A DNA stretch of 55,404 nucleotides from Dechloromonas sp. (GCA_028687035.1 JAQUAX010000019.1:1-55404), one strand, 5' to 3'; counted from the stretch's first letter, positions 9,946 to 20,800 are shown. The notes: generated by a model from the letters alone, not told the origin. A program made the numbers and translations.

Positions 9946-11967
9946 ATGCCACAGGAAACATCCGCCGCAGACCCGGCTCAGCGCTACGAAATGTTGCAGA
10001 CCGGCCTGGACCTGCTCGACCAGGGCATCACGGTCTTCGACGCCGGACTGCGCCTGGTCGCGTGGAACCGCCCCTTCCTGCAGCTGCTCGATTTTCCCGA
10101 AGAGCTGGCCTACGTCGGCGCCCCGTTCGAGAGCTTCATCCGCTACAACGCGGAGCGCGGCGAGTACGGACCGGGCGACCGCGAGATCCAGATCGCCGAA
10201 CGCGTCGCCGCGGCCGCCCGTTTCGCGCCGCACGTCACCGAACGCCAGCGCCCGAACGGCCGCATGCTGTTGCTGCGCGGCGAGCCGTTACCGCACCGGG
10301 GCTTCGTGACGCTGTACAGCGACATCACCGAGCAGCGCTACATCGAACACCTGACCGAGCACCAGAATATCCAGCTCGAGGAACGGGTCCGGCGGCGCAC
10401 CGCCCAACTCGAGAACGCCAACGCCAACCTGCGTCGGGCCAACGTCGAGATCGAGCGTATCGCCGCTGCGCTCGGCCGCAGCGAGGAGCGCCTGCGCCTG
10501 ATCAACGACACCATTCCGATCCTGATCGGCTACGTCGACCGCGACGAGGTCTACCAGTACGCGAACAAGGGCTACTCGGACTGGTACGGGCACCTCGAGG
10601 GCTCGGTGACCGGGCGCGCGGTGATCGACGTGATCGGTCCGCAGGTCTATGCCCAGGTCCGCGATTCGCTGCAGACGGCGCTGTCGGGGCGGCAGGTCTC
10701 GTACGAATACCAGATGGAGCGCCAGGGCCAGACGGTGTTCGCGCACAGCACGCTGGTCCCGGAAATTTCGGCGGACGGCGAGACGCTCGGCTTCTTCGTG
10801 TTCTCGCACGACATCACCGAACAGAAGCGGATGCAGGCTGCGCTGATCCAGGCCCAGAAGATGGAAGCGATCGGTCAGCTGACCGGTGGCCTGGCCCACG
10901 ATTTCAACAACCTGCTGACCGTCGTCATCGGCAACCTGGCGGCGCTGCAGGAGCAGCGGGCCGACGACCCGGGCATCGCCGAATTCGTCGAACCGGCGCT
11001 GCAGTCGGCCCGCCGCGGCGTCCAGCTGATCCGCCGGCTGCTGACCTTCTCGCGCCAGCAGCCGCTGGAGCCGCAGGCGGTCGATATCAGCCAGCTGATC
11101 GGCAGCCTGGCCAAGCTGGTGCGCCGCTCGCTGCCCGAGTCGATCGCTGTCTCGACCGACCTGGCCGGCGTCGCGATCCACGTGCTGGCCGACCCGTCCC
11201 AGCTCGAGAGCGCGCTGCTCAACTTCGCGCTGAACGCGCGCGACGCGATGCCCGACGGCGGCCGCCTGCACATCGCGGCGCGGCCGATCGAGCTGGACGG
11301 CGATGCTGCCCCCTTCGCGCTGCCGGCCGGGCATTACGCGCTGATCGAGGTCGCCGACAACGGCCAGGGCATGGACGCGGCGACGCTGGCCCGGGTTTTC
11401 GAGCCCTTCTTCACGACCAAGCGCTTCGGCCTGGGCAGCGGCCTCGGCCTGTCGATGGCCTACGGCTTCGTCAAGCAGTCGGGCGGCGACATCACGATCC
11501 ACAGCGAACCCGGCCAGGGCACCACGGTGCTGATCGCGCTGCCGCTGGCGCCGGACGCGCCGGGGGCCGACCCGGCCGGCGACGAGGCGCTGCCGGCGGC
11601 CGGCGGCGGCCTGGTGCTGCTGGTCGAGGACGAGGCCAGTGTGCGCCGGGTCGTCCGCCAGCAGCTGGTCGACCTCGGCCACCCGGTGATCGAGGCGGAA
11701 AACGGCGCGCAGGCGCTCGAAATGATCGGCCAGATCGCCGACATCGCGTTCGTCGTCAGCGACGTGATCATGCCCGGCGGCCTGAACGGCCACCGGCTGG
11801 CCGCCGAGATCCGCCGCCTGCGTCCCGCGGTCGGCATCGTGCTGATCAGCGGCTACGACGACGAAACCGCCGAGGCGGACAGCGGGCTGCCGGTACTGGC
11901 CAAGCCCTTCGGGCGCCAGGACCTGGCGCGCGCGCTGGCCCGCTCGCACAAGGAAGCGACCCCATGA
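9946..11967 (+). CDS. Hybrid sensor histidine kinase (PAS-PAS-HisKA-HATPase-REC)
   Basis: 673 residues with no membrane segment, so a cytosolic sensor. Order: PAS_7-like domain (about 15-130, GLDLLDQGITVFDAGLRLVAWN), a coiled coil (about 135-180), a second PAS (about 180-290), HisKA with phospho-acceptor H318 in GGLAHDFNNLL, the HATPase with DNGQGMD, FEPFFTTK and GLGSGLGLSMAYGF, then a C-terminal receiver (about 548-673) with LVEDE and the phospho-Asp in VVSDVIMPGG. The ATG stop/start overlap with the next gene (ATGA, 11964-11967) couples it to its regulator. A TAGAAT box sits only 6 bases before the ATG and there is no clear Shine-Dalgarno, so the mRNA could be leaderless. The signal is unknown; divergence from the acyl-CoA ligase hints at control of acid catabolism. 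Confidence 0.93.
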   Translation: MPQETSAADPAQRYEMLQTGLDLLDQGITVFDAGLRLVAWNRPFLQLLDFPEELAYVGAPFESFIRYNAERGEYGPGDREIQIAERVAAAARFAPHVTERQRPNGRMLLLRGEPLPHRGFVTLYSDITEQRYIEHLTEHQNIQLEERVRRRTAQLENANANLRRANVEIERIAAALGRSEERLRLINDTIPILIGYVDRDEVYQYANKGYSDWYGHLEGSVTGRAVIDVIGPQVYAQVRDSLQTALSGRQVSYEYQMERQGQTVFAHSTLVPEISADGETLGFFVFSHDITEQKRMQAALIQAQKMEAIGQLTGGLAHDFNNLLTVVIGNLAALQEQRADDPGIAEFVEPALQSARRGVQLIRRLLTFSRQQPLEPQAVDISQLIGSLAKLVRRSLPESIAVSTDLAGVAIHVLADPSQLESALLNFALNARDAMPDGGRLHIAARPIELDGDAAPFALPAGHYALIEVADNGQGMDAATLARVFEPFFTTKRFGLGSGLGLSMAYGFVKQSGGDITIHSEPGQGTTVLIALPLAPDAPGADPAGDEALPAAGGGLVLLVEDEASVRRVVRQQLVDLGHPVIEAENGAQALEMIGQIADIAFVVSDVIMPGGLNGHRLAAEIRRLRPAVGIVLISGYDDETAEADSGLPVLAKPFGRQDLARALARSHKEATP

Positions 11968-12692
11968 AAGACAACGACACCGCCGGCCGGCTGATCGCGA
12001 TCGTCGAGGACGATCCGGACGTCGCCCGCGTCATCGCGCAGACGCTGGGCGACTTCGGCTTCCGCACGCAGTGGTGCCGCAGCGCCGGCGAACTGTTGCG
12101 GCGCCTGCGCGCGCTGGCCCCCGAGCTGTGCATCATCGACCTCGGTCTGCCCGACATGGACGGCATCGAGGCGATGCAGCGCATCCGCGCGCAGTCGCCG
12201 TGCGGCATCATGATCCTGACCGGGCGCGCCCACGTCAGCGACCGCGTGATGGGGCTCGAACTGGGCGCCGACGACTACATGCTGAAGCCTTTCGAACCGC
12301 GCGAACTGGTCGCCCGCGTGCGCAGCATCCTTCGCCGGCGCGAGAACGTCGAGCAGGCGCCGCGCCAGGTCGCCGAGTTCGCCGGCTGGCGCTTCAACCT
12401 CGGCAACCACACGCTGCATTCGCCGAAGGGCGACGAGCACCTGCTCAGCACGTCGGAGGCCGAACTGCTGCAGGTCTTCGTCAGCAACCCGAACCGCATC
12501 CTGGCGCGCGACAAGCTGATGGGCGGCCGCGACGTCGCGCCGACCGACCGTTCGATCGACGTCCGCATCTCGCGGCTGCGCCGCAAGCTGGAGCCCGATC
12601 CGCAGGGGCCGACCTTCATCAAGACCGTCTATGGCGCGGGCTACCTGTTCCTGGCCACGGTGAACTGGTCGGGCGACGGCGAAACCGCCTGA
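11964..12692 (+). CDS. Two-component response regulator, OmpR/PhoB family
   Basis: 242 residues starting at an ATG that overlaps the kinase stop by four bases. The N-terminal receiver has the acidic pair VEDDPD near 14-19, phospho-Asp D59 in CIIDLGLPDMDG, the ILTGRA threonine near 87 and lysine near 109 (MLKPFEPREL). The C-terminal winged-helix Trans_reg_C domain ends DRSIDVRISRLRRKLE and TVYGAGYLF, the classic DNA-recognition half. It is the likely output of the upstream hybrid kinase, through either direct transfer or a phosphorelay via the kinase's own receiver. Targets are not visible; the divergent acyl-CoA genes are the obvious candidates (inference). Confidence 0.95.
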   Translation: MKDNDTAGRLIAIVEDDPDVARVIAQTLGDFGFRTQWCRSAGELLRRLRALAPELCIIDLGLPDMDGIEAMQRIRAQSPCGIMILTGRAHVSDRVMGLELGADDYMLKPFEPRELVARVRSILRRRENVEQAPRQVAEFAGWRFNLGNHTLHSPKGDEHLLSTSEAELLQVFVSNPNRILARDKLMGGRDVAPTDRSIDVRISRLRRKLEPDPQGPTFIKTVYGAGYLFLATVNWSGDGETA

Positions 12693-12699
12693 ACGAAAA

Positions 12700-12729
12700 G
12701 GGCGCCGCCCCCGATGGGTGGCGGCGCCC
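12700..12729. terminator. Bidirectional terminator between response regulator and EF-G-like genes
   Basis: Stem GGGCGCCGCC/GGCGGCGCCC (12700-12709, 12720-12729), 10 bp, centred between the convergent stops at 12692 and 12768. AAAA precedes it on the + strand, giving a short U run for the minus-strand transcript. Confidence 0.7.
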
Positions 12730-12767
12730 CGGAAATGGACGGCGCCGGGCCGTCTACCGCGGAAGGC

Positions 12768-14819
12768 TCATTCGTCCTCGTCGCGCAGCTGGAACTTGCC
12801 TGCCATCTGCTGCTGGACGTTGGGCGGCACCGCGGAGTAGCGCGCGAACTCGATGGTGTAGCTGCCCTGGCCGCCGGTCAGCGACTTCAGCCGCGACTGG
12901 TAGTCGTTGAGCTCGGCCAGCGGCACTTCGCCGGTGATCGCTGCGAAGCCGTGGCCGCGCCCGTCGGTGCCGGTGATGTGGCCGCGCCGGCCGGACAGGT
13001 CGCCGGACAGGTCGCCGATCGCCGCCTCCGGCACGACGATCTCGATATTGACGATGGGTTCGAGAACGATCGGCTTCGCATTGCGGATCGCCTCGACGAC
13101 GGCCTTGCGGCCGGCGATGGTGAACGCCACTTCCTTGCCGTCGACCGCGTGCGTCTTGCCGTCGAAAACGGTGACCTTGAGGTCCTCGACTTCGTAGCCG
13201 GCGACGACGCCGCCCTCCAGGCCCTGGCGCACGCCCTTCTCGACGGCCGCCATGAATACGCCGGGAATGACGCCGCCCTTGACCGCATCGACGAACTCGA
13301 AGCCTTCACCGCGCCCCTTCGGCTCGATGCGCAGATGCACCTCGCCGAACTGGCCGGCGCCGCCCGACTGCTTCTTGTGGCGGTACATCGCCTCGGCCGC
13401 GCCGGTGATCGTCTCGCGATAGGGAATGCGCGGCGGCTTGGTATCGACTTCCAGCTTGTACTGCGCGGCCATCCGGGCCAGCTTGGCCTTCAGGTGGATT
13501 TCGCCGAGGCCGCGGATGACCGTTTCGTTGCTGCTCGGATGGCGCTCGATGACGAAGGTCGGATCTTCCATCGCCAGCTTGCCGATGATGTCGAACAGGC
13601 GCTGCTCGTCGCCCTTCTTCTTCGTCTCGACGGCCAGCCCGGCCATCGGCTTCGGGAACTCCAGCGGCACCAGGTGGATGTGATCCTCGTCGTGCGAATC
13701 GTGCAGCACGCAGTCGAAATCGATCTCGTCGATCTTGGCGACGGCGCCGATGTCGCCCGGCAGCAGTTCATCGACCTCGACGCTGTCCTTGCCCTGCAGC
13801 AGGTACAGGTGGGCGACCTTGACCGGGCGCTTGCCGTCGCCGACGAAGAGCTGCATGTCCTTCCTGACCGTGCCCTGGTGCACGCGGAAGACGCCGATCT
13901 TGCCCATGTAGGGGTCGGCGACGATCTTGAATACGTGCGCCAGCACGTGCTTGGCGGCATCCGGCTCGGCGTGGAAGGCCTCGGTTTCGCCGCCCGGCTC
14001 GCCCTTGTAGAACGGCGGCGGGTTGCCTTCGGCCGGGTTCGGCGCCAGGCTGGCCAGCACGTGCAGCAGTTCGCGGATGCCGGCGCCGGTCTTCGCCGAC
14101 GTGAACAGGATGGGGATCAGGTGCCCCTCGCGCATCGCCTTCTCGAAGGGCGCGTGCAGATCGGCGGCGGCGGGATCGGCGCCGTCCTCGAGGTAGCGCG
14201 CCAGCAGGTCCTCGTCCTCCTCGACGATCTGGTCGATCAGCGCGCGGTGGACGGCGGCGACCGACTCGAAATCGGCGTCGCCGGCATCGTGCTCGAGCAC
14301 CTCGACGACGTCCGCCGCGCCGTGCGCCGGCAGGTCGAGCAGCATGCACTGCTTGCCGAAACGCTCGCGGATGTCGGCGACCAGGCCGGGCAGATCGAGG
14401 TTCTCGGCGTCGATCTTGTTGATGACGATCATCCGGCACAGCTTGCGCTCGGCGGCATGGCGCATCATGCGCTCGGTCATCAGCTCGATGCCGGTCTGGG
14501 CGTTGATGACGATCAGCGCGGTGTCGACGCCGGCCAGCGCGGCAATCGCCGGCCCGGCGAAATCGGGATAGCCCGGGGTATCGATCAGGTGGACGCGGGT
14601 GTCCTCGTAGCCGAAATTGACGATGGCCGAATTCAGGGAGTGGCCCGCCTCCTTTTCCTGCGCGTCAAAGTCGCAGACCGTGTTGCCCTTCTCGACGCTG
14701 CCGCGGGCGGAAATGGCGCCGGTCGCGAACAGCAGGGCCTCGGCCAGACTGGTCTTGCCGGCGGCTCCGTGGCCGACCAGGGCAATGGAACGAAGGGCCT
14801 GCGTGGTGTACTTGGACAT
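12768..14819 (-). CDS. Elongation factor G-like GTPase (FusA2-type paralogue)
   Basis: 683-residue translational GTPase of the EF-G-like group, not the canonical fusA, which would sit with rpsL/rpsG and tuf. The G1 motif is GHGAAGKTS near 16-24, G3 DTPGYPDF, G4 NKID; then domain II (GKIGVFRVHQGTVRKD), the domain IV-type segment with HKKQSGGAGQFGEV, and the EF-G C-terminus (GRRGHITGTDGRGHG, VPLAELNDYQSRLKSLTGGQGS). The G1 loop uses GAAGKT in place of canonical EF-G DAGKTT, typical of these paralogues. A good ribosome site (GGGAGAG) precedes the ATG. Upstream is glmU on the same strand, separated by a 111-base gap with a hairpin. The role (stress-specific translocation, recycling or other) is unknown. 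Confidence 0.92.
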   Translation of the reverse strand: MSKYTTQALRSIALVGHGAAGKTSLAEALLFATGAISARGSVEKGNTVCDFDAQEKEAGHSLNSAIVNFGYEDTRVHLIDTPGYPDFAGPAIAALAGVDTALIVINAQTGIELMTERMMRHAAERKLCRMIVINKIDAENLDLPGLVADIRERFGKQCMLLDLPAHGAADVVEVLEHDAGDADFESVAAVHRALIDQIVEEDEDLLARYLEDGADPAAADLHAPFEKAMREGHLIPILFTSAKTGAGIRELLHVLASLAPNPAEGNPPPFYKGEPGGETEAFHAEPDAAKHVLAHVFKIVADPYMGKIGVFRVHQGTVRKDMQLFVGDGKRPVKVAHLYLLQGKDSVEVDELLPGDIGAVAKIDEIDFDCVLHDSHDEDHIHLVPLEFPKPMAGLAVETKKKGDEQRLFDIIGKLAMEDPTFVIERHPSSNETVIRGLGEIHLKAKLARMAAQYKLEVDTKPPRIPYRETITGAAEAMYRHKKQSGGAGQFGEVHLRIEPKGRGEGFEFVDAVKGGVIPGVFMAAVEKGVRQGLEGGVVAGYEVEDLKVTVFDGKTHAVDGKEVAFTIAGRKAVVEAIRNAKPIVLEPIVNIEIVVPEAAIGDLSGDLSGRRGHITGTDGRGHGFAAITGEVPLAELNDYQSRLKSLTGGQGSYTIEFARYSAVPPNVQQQMAGKFQLRDEDE

Positions 14820-14892
14820 CTTGCTCTCCCTGAACTTATCGGAAATGGATCATGGGCCATTCTACGCCCGAGTCCTTCCGGTCGACGAGGCC

Positions 14893-14914
14893 GGGGCGGC
14901 CGGACGGCCGCCCC
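14893..14914 (-). terminator. GC hairpin downstream of glmU
   Basis: A 9-bp perfect stem GGGGCGGCC/GGCCGCCCC (14893-14901, 14906-14914) with a four-base loop, 16 bases after the glmU stop on the minus strand. No U tract follows, so termination efficiency is uncertain. Confidence 0.5.
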
Positions 14915-14930
14915 GCGATGTCCGCCCCGC

Positions 14931-16304
14931 CTACTTCTTGAGCTTTTCCGGCCGCGCCCAGCCGGCGACCGTCAGCTGCTTCGGCCGCGACACGGTCAAC
15001 GCGTCCGGCGGCGCGTCTTTGGTCAGCGTCGTGCCGGCGCCCAGCGTCGCGCCGCGGCCGACGACGACCGGTGCGACCAGCTGCGTATCCGAACCGATGA
15101 ACACGTCGTCCTCGATGATCGTCTTGTGCTTGTTGGCGCCGTCGTAGTTGCAGGTGATCGTGCCGGCGCCGACATTGACGCGGCGGCCGATCTCGGCGTC
15201 GCCGATGTAAGCCAGGTGGTTGGCTTTCGACTGGTCGCCGATCAGGCTCTTCTTGACCTCGACGAAGTTGCCGATATGGACTTCGGCACCCAGTTCGGTG
15301 CCGGGCCGCAGGCGGGCGTAGGGGCCGAGCACGCCGTCCGGCCCGATCACCGCATCCTCGAAATGGCAGAAGGCGGCGATCCGCGTGCCGGCGCCGACCC
15401 GGACGTTCTTCAGCACGCAGTAGGGGCCGACTTCGACGGCATCGCCCAACTCGACTTCGCCTTCGAACACGCAGCCGACGTCGATCGCGACATCGCGGCC
15501 GTGCTTCAGCTGGCCACGGACGTCGATACGCGCCGGGTCGGCCAGCCGGACGCCGGCGACCAGCAGGCCGTCGGCGATGTTGCGCTGGTGCTGGCGCTCC
15601 AGCTCAGCCAGCTGCACCTTGCTGTTGACGCCGAGCACCTCCCACTCGCCGTCCGGCTGGGCGGTGCGTACCGGCAGGCCTTCGCCGACGGCGAGCGACA
15701 CGACGTCGGTCAGGTAGTACTCGCCCTGCGCGTTGTCGTTCTTCAGGCGGCCGAGCCAGTCGCGCAGGCGGGCGGTCGGCATCGCCATGATCCCGGTATT
15801 GACCTCGCGGATCGCCTTTTCGGCGGCCGTGGCATCCTTCTCCTCGACGATGCGCAGCACCTGACCGCCGGCATCGCGGACAATGCGGCCGTAGCCGGTC
15901 GGATCGGCGAGGTCGACGGTCAGGATCGCGAGGCCGTCGCGACCGGCCTGCAGCAGGCGGCGCAAGGTCGCCGCGGTGGTCAGCGGCACGTCGCCGTAAA
16001 GGACCAGGGTCTGGGCTGCATCGGTCAGTTCGGGCACGGCCTGGGCGACCGCATGGCCGGTACCGAGCTGCTGTGCCTGTTCGGCCCATGAAATATCGGG
16101 CGCGGCGAGGGTCGACCGCACGACGTCGCCGCCGTGGCCATAGACGACCACCAGCTTTTCGGGCGACAGCGTGCGGGCGGTGTCGATCACGTGCTGCGCC
16201 AGCGGCTTGCCGGCGACCGGGTGCAGCACCTTGGGCAGGTTGGAATGCATGCGCTTGCCTTGGCCGGCAGCGAGGATGACGATCTGGATCGGCGTTTCAG
16301 CCAT
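14931..16304 (-). CDS. glmU: Bifunctional GlmU: glucosamine-1-phosphate acetyltransferase / N-acetylglucosamine-1-phosphate uridyltransferase
   Basis: Makes UDP-GlcNAc, precursor of peptidoglycan and lipopolysaccharide, in the last two steps from glucosamine-1-phosphate. 457 residues, the family norm. The N-terminal nucleotidyltransferase shows [17 protein letters not shown] (about 9-25), QLGTGHA and LYGDVPL. The C-terminal left-handed beta-helix carries hexapeptide repeats ([45 protein letters not shown]) and the [13 protein letters not shown] acetyltransferase site. The ATG follows a CCGGAG ribosome site. It lies between gltD and the EF-G-like gene, with terminators on each side, so it is probably its own unit. 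Confidence 0.98.
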   Translation of the reverse strand: MAETPIQIVILAAGQGKRMHSNLPKVLHPVAGKPLAQHVIDTARTLSPEKLVVVYGHGGDVVRSTLAAPDISWAEQAQQLGTGHAVAQAVPELTDAAQTLVLYGDVPLTTAATLRRLLQAGRDGLAILTVDLADPTGYGRIVRDAGGQVLRIVEEKDATAAEKAIREVNTGIMAMPTARLRDWLGRLKNDNAQGEYYLTDVVSLAVGEGLPVRTAQPDGEWEVLGVNSKVQLAELERQHQRNIADGLLVAGVRLADPARIDVRGQLKHGRDVAIDVGCVFEGEVELGDAVEVGPYCVLKNVRVGAGTRIAAFCHFEDAVIGPDGVLGPYARLRPGTELGAEVHIGNFVEVKKSLIGDQSKANHLAYIGDAEIGRRVNVGAGTITCNYDGANKHKTIIEDDVFIGSDTQLVAPVVVGRGATLGAGTTLTKDAPPDALTVSRPKQLTVAGWARPEKLKK

Positions 16305-16320
16305 GTTTTTCGGACTCCGG

Positions 16321-16352
16321 AAAAAACGAAGGCGACCGCTCGGGTCGCCTTC
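16321..16352 (-). terminator. Intrinsic terminator of gltBD
   Basis: A 10-bp perfect stem GAAGGCGACC/GGTCGCCTTC (16328-16337, 16343-16352), loop of five bases, followed in the minus-strand transcript by a run of U (A run at 16321-16326 on +). It is 24 bases past the gltD stop and is a textbook Rho-independent terminator. Confidence 0.9.
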
Positions 16353-16375
16353 GCATTATCGCATGACGTTTGGGA

Positions 16376-17845
16376 TCAGCGCGGCAGCGTGCTCGAGCCC
16401 ATCAGGAAGGCATCGACCTCGCGGGCGGCCTGACGGCCTTCGCGGATCGCCCAGACGACCAGCGACTGGCCGCGGCGGACGTCGCCGGCGGCATAGACGC
16501 CTTCGACGTTGGTCTTGTAGCAGCCTTCGCCGTCGGTCGTCGCCTTGGCATTGCTGCGCGCGTCCTTCTCGACGCCGAACGCATCGAGCAGGCCGCCGAC
16601 CGGGTTGACGAAGCCCATCGCCAGAAAGGCGGCATCGCACGGCAGTTCGAACTCGGAACCGGCGACTTCGGTCATCCTGCCCCCCGCCCATTCGACGCGG
16701 ACGGCCTTCAGCGCCTTGACGTTGCCTTGCGCGTCGGCGATGAATTCCTTGGTCGCCACGGCGAATTCGCGCTTGGTGTCGCCTTCCTTGTGCGATGAAG
16801 AAGTGCGCAGCTTCAGCGGCCAGTACGGCCAGACCAGCGGCTTGTCCTCCTGCTCGGGCGGCATCGGCATCAGTTCGAACTGGGTCACCGACGCAGCGCC
16901 CTGGCGGTAGCTGGTGCCGACGCAGTCGGAGCCGGTATCGCCGCCACCGATGACGATGACGTGCTTGCCCTTGACATTGATCGGGTTGCTGATGCCCTGC
17001 TGGACTTCCTTGTTCTGCGGAATCAGGAATTCCAGCGCGGCGTAGACGCCCTTGAACTGGCGGCCCGGCACCGGCAGGTCGCGCGGCACTTCCGAACCGG
17101 CAGCCAGGATCACCGCGTCGAAGTCCTTCTTCAGCTGGTCGGCGGAAACGACTTCGGTCGCATCGTTGTTGATGCCGGCCGGCAGGTTCTTGTCGCCGAC
17201 GACGACCTTGGTCCGGAAAACGACGCCTTCGGCTTCCATCTGCGCAACGCGGCGGTCGATCACCGACTTGTTCAGCTTGAAGTCGGGGATGCCGAAGCCG
17301 AGCAGGCCGCCGATGCGCGAACTCTTCTCGAACACGGTGACGTCGTGGCCGACGCGCGCCAGCTGCTGCGCGGCAGCCATCCCGGCCGGGCCGGAACCGA
17401 CGATCGCGACCTTCTTGCCGGTCTTGGCTTTCGGCGGCTGCGGCACGACCCAGCCCATTTCCCAGCCCTTGTCGATGATGAAGTGCTCGATCGACTTGAT
17501 GCCTACCGGCGCCGCGTTGATGCCCAGCGTGCAGGCGGCTTCGCAGGGGGCCGGGCAGATGCGGCCGGTGAAGTCCGGGAAGTTGTTGGTGGAGTGCAGC
17601 ACCTCCAGCGCCTGCTTCCAGTTGCCGCGGTAAACCAGGTCATTCCAGTCCGGAATGATGTTGTTCACCGGGCAGCCGTTGTTGCAGAACGGGATGCCGC
17701 AATCCATGCAGCGCGCGCCCTGGGTCTTGGCCTCGTCGTCCGACAGGGTCTGGACGAACTCCTTGTAGTGCGTCAGGCGCTTTTCGACCGGTTCGTAAGC
17801 CTCTTCGAGGCGTTCGAACTCCATGAATCCAGTCGGCTTGCCCAT
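16376..17845 (-). CDS. gltD: Glutamate synthase (NADPH) small chain
   Basis: Beta subunit of GOGAT, which takes electrons from NADPH and passes them through FAD and Fe-S clusters to GltB. The chosen start is the ATG at 17845 ([13 protein letters not shown]), which overlaps the gltB stop in the arrangement TAATG; the open frame upstream of it is antisense or shadow sequence. 489 residues. The N-terminal cysteine-rich Fe-S part ([19 protein letters not shown], then [15 protein letters not shown]) is intact. The FAD-binding [19 protein letters not shown] and NADPH-binding [17 protein letters not shown] folds are both present, and the end shows [21 protein letters not shown]. It is translationally coupled to gltB and followed by a strong terminator. 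Confidence 0.98.
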   Translation of the reverse strand: MGKPTGFMEFERLEEAYEPVEKRLTHYKEFVQTLSDDEAKTQGARCMDCGIPFCNNGCPVNNIIPDWNDLVYRGNWKQALEVLHSTNNFPDFTGRICPAPCEAACTLGINAAPVGIKSIEHFIIDKGWEMGWVVPQPPKAKTGKKVAIVGSGPAGMAAAQQLARVGHDVTVFEKSSRIGGLLGFGIPDFKLNKSVIDRRVAQMEAEGVVFRTKVVVGDKNLPAGINNDATEVVSADQLKKDFDAVILAAGSEVPRDLPVPGRQFKGVYAALEFLIPQNKEVQQGISNPINVKGKHVIVIGGGDTGSDCVGTSYRQGAASVTQFELMPMPPEQEDKPLVWPYWPLKLRTSSSHKEGDTKREFAVATKEFIADAQGNVKALKAVRVEWAGGRMTEVAGSEFELPCDAAFLAMGFVNPVGGLLDAFGVEKDARSNAKATTDGEGCYKTNVEGVYAAGDVRRGQSLVVWAIREGRQAAREVDAFLMGSSTLPR

Positions 17846-20800
17846 TATGCGGCCTCCTTCTGTGCAGCAGCGGCCAGCTCGGTGAGCGCCCGCTTGTACT
17901 CGTGCGGATAGACTTTGACGAATTTCTCGCGGTAGACGTCCCAGTTGGCGAGAATTTGCTTGGCGGTCCGGCTGCCGGTGTATTCGGCGTGACGGGTCAC
18001 CAGCTCCTTGAGCTGGGTCTCGTCGGCCAGGCCGCGGTGCAGCGGCTCGCCGGCCGCGTGACGCGAGGCCGGCAGCACCTTCTCGAGCGCGACCTGGGCG
18101 AGGTTGCAGCGGTTCTTGAAGCTGCCGTCCTCGTCCAGCACGTAGGCGATGCCGCCCGACATGCCGGCCGCGAAGTTGCGCCCGGTCATGCCGAGCACGA
18201 CGACGGTGCCGCCGGTCATGTATTCGCAACCGTGGTCGCCGACGCCTTCGACGACGGCGGTGGCACCGGAGTTGCGGACGCAGAAGCGTTCGCCGCCGAC
18301 GCCGGCGAGGAAGGCTTCGCCCTCGGTCGCACCGTACATCACGGTATTGCCGACGATGATGTTCTGCTGCGTGTCACCGCGGAAATCCGGGCTCGGCTTG
18401 ATGATGATGCGACCACCCGATAGGCCCTTGCCGACGTAGTCGTTGCCTTCGCCGGTCAGTTCCAGCGTCACGCCCTTGGCCAGGAAGGCGCCGAAGGCCT
18501 GGCCGGCGGTGCCGGTCAGCTTGACGTGGATGGTGTCGTCCGGCAGGCCGGCGTGGCCGTAGCGGCGGGCGACTTCGCCCGACAGCATGGTGCCGCAGGT
18601 GCGGTTGACGTTGATGATCGAGGTCTCGATCTGGACCTTGGCGCCCTTTTCCAGCGCCGGCTTGGCCTGCTCGATCAGCTTGTGGTCGAGCGCCTTGGCC
18701 AGGCCGTGATCCTGCACGTCGGTGTGACGGCGCGGTTCTTCGGCCGGAACGTTCGGCTGGTAGAAGATCTTCGAGAAATCGAGACCCTTGGCCTTCCAGT
18801 GTTCGATACCGGCACGCATGTCGAGCAGGTCGACACGGCCGACCAGGTCGTCGAACTTGCGGATGCCCAGCTGGGCCATCAGCTCGCGGACTTCCTCGGC
18901 GACAAAGAAGAAATAGTTGACGACGTGTTCCGGTTGGCCGGAGAAGCGCTTGCGCAGTTCCGGGTCCTGGGTGGCAACGCCGACCGGGCAGGTGTTCAGA
19001 TGGCACTTGCGCATCATGATGCAGCCTTCGACGACCAGCGGCGCGGTCGCGAAACCGAACTCGTCGGCGCCGAGCAGCGCACCGATGACGACGTCGCGGC
19101 CGGTCTTCATCTGGCCGTCGACCTGGACGCGGATGCGCGAACGCAGGCGGTTCAGCACCAGCGTCTGCTGCGTCTCGGACAGGCCCAGTTCCCACGGCGT
19201 ACCGGCATGCTTGATCGACGACACCGGCGAGGCGCCGGTACCGCCGTCAAAGCCGGCGATCACGACGTGGTCGGCCTTGGCCTTGGCGACGCCGGCGGCG
19301 ACGGTGCCGACGCCGACTTCGGAAACCAGCTTGACCGAGATCGAAGCGCGCGAGTTGGCGTTCTTCAGGTCATGGATCAGCTGCGCCAGGTCCTCGATCG
19401 AGTAGATGTCGTGGTGCGGCGGCGGCGAGATCAGGCCGACGCCCGGCACCGAGTGACGCAGGAAGCCGATGTACTCGGACACCTTGTGGCCCGGCAGCTG
19501 ACCGCCTTCGCCGGGCTTCGCGCCCTGGGCCATCTTGATCTGGATCTGGTCGGCATTGACCAGGTATTCGGTGGTGACGCCGAAGCGGCCGGACGCGACC
19601 TGCTTGATCGCCGAACGCAGCGAATCGCCATCCTTGAACTCGTAGTCACGCTCGATGCGGGACGCACCGATCACTTCGGACAGCTTCTGGCCGGCCTTCA
19701 GCGGCACGAACCGCTTGGCGTCCTCGCCACCTTCGCCGGTGTTCGACTTGCCGCCGATGCGGTTCATCGCGATGGCCAGCGTGGTGTGGGCTTCGGTCGA
19801 GATCGAGCCGAGCGACATGGCGCCGGTCGCGAAGCGCTTGACGATTTCCTTGGCCGACTCGACTTCATCCAGCGGCACCGGGGCGCCCTGCGGCTTGAAC
19901 TCGAACAGGCCGCGCAGCGTCAGGTGGCGCTTGGACTGATCGTTGATCAGCTTGGCGTATTCCTTGTAGGTCTCGTACTTGTTCGAGCGCGTCGCGTGCT
20001 GCAGCTTGGCGATCGAATCCGGCGTCCACATGTGCTCTTCGCCGCGGATGCGGAAGGCGTATTCGCCGCCGGCATCCAGCATGTTGGCGAGCACCGGATC
20101 GGCCGAGAAGGCCTCCTTGTGCAGGCGGATGGCTTCCTCGGCCACCTCGAACACGCCGATGCCTTCGACGTTGGACGGCGTGCCGGTGAAGTACTTCTCG
20201 ATGAAGTCCTTCTTCAGGCCGATGGCTTCGAAGATCTGGGCGCCGGTGTAGGACATGTAGGTCGAGATGCCCATCTTGGACATCACCTTGCACAGGCCCT
20301 TGCCGACCGCCTTGATGTAGTTCTTGGCGAACTTCTCGGCCTTCTCGGCATCGCCCTTGGCCAGGGTGTCGATGCTTTCGAAGACCAGGTACGGATGCAC
20401 GGCTTCGGCGCCGTAGCCGCCGAGCAGCGCGAAGTGATGCGTTTCGCGCGCGGAACCGGTTTCGACGACGAGGCCGGTGCTGGTGCGCAGGCCCTTCTTG
20501 ACCAGGTGCTGGTGGATCGTCGAGGTCGCGAGCAGGGCCGGGATGGCGACGTGCTCGGCATCGACCTTGCGGTCGGAGACGATCAGGATGTTGGCACCGG
20601 AACGCACGGCGTCTTCGGCATCGGCAGCCAGCGAAGCCAGGCGGGCTTCAATGCCTTCCTTGCCCCAGGCGACCGGATAGCAGATGTCCAGCTCGAAGGA
20701 GCGGAACTTGCCGGAGGTGTGCTTCTCGATATTGCGCAGCTTCTCGATATCGGCGAAGGACAGTACCGGCTGAGCCACTTCCAGGCGGATCGGCGGGTTG

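Noticed and set aside
12714..16091. Long open frame antisense to the EF-G-like gene and glmU
   Set aside because: No RBS or domain; both minus-strand genes are certain.
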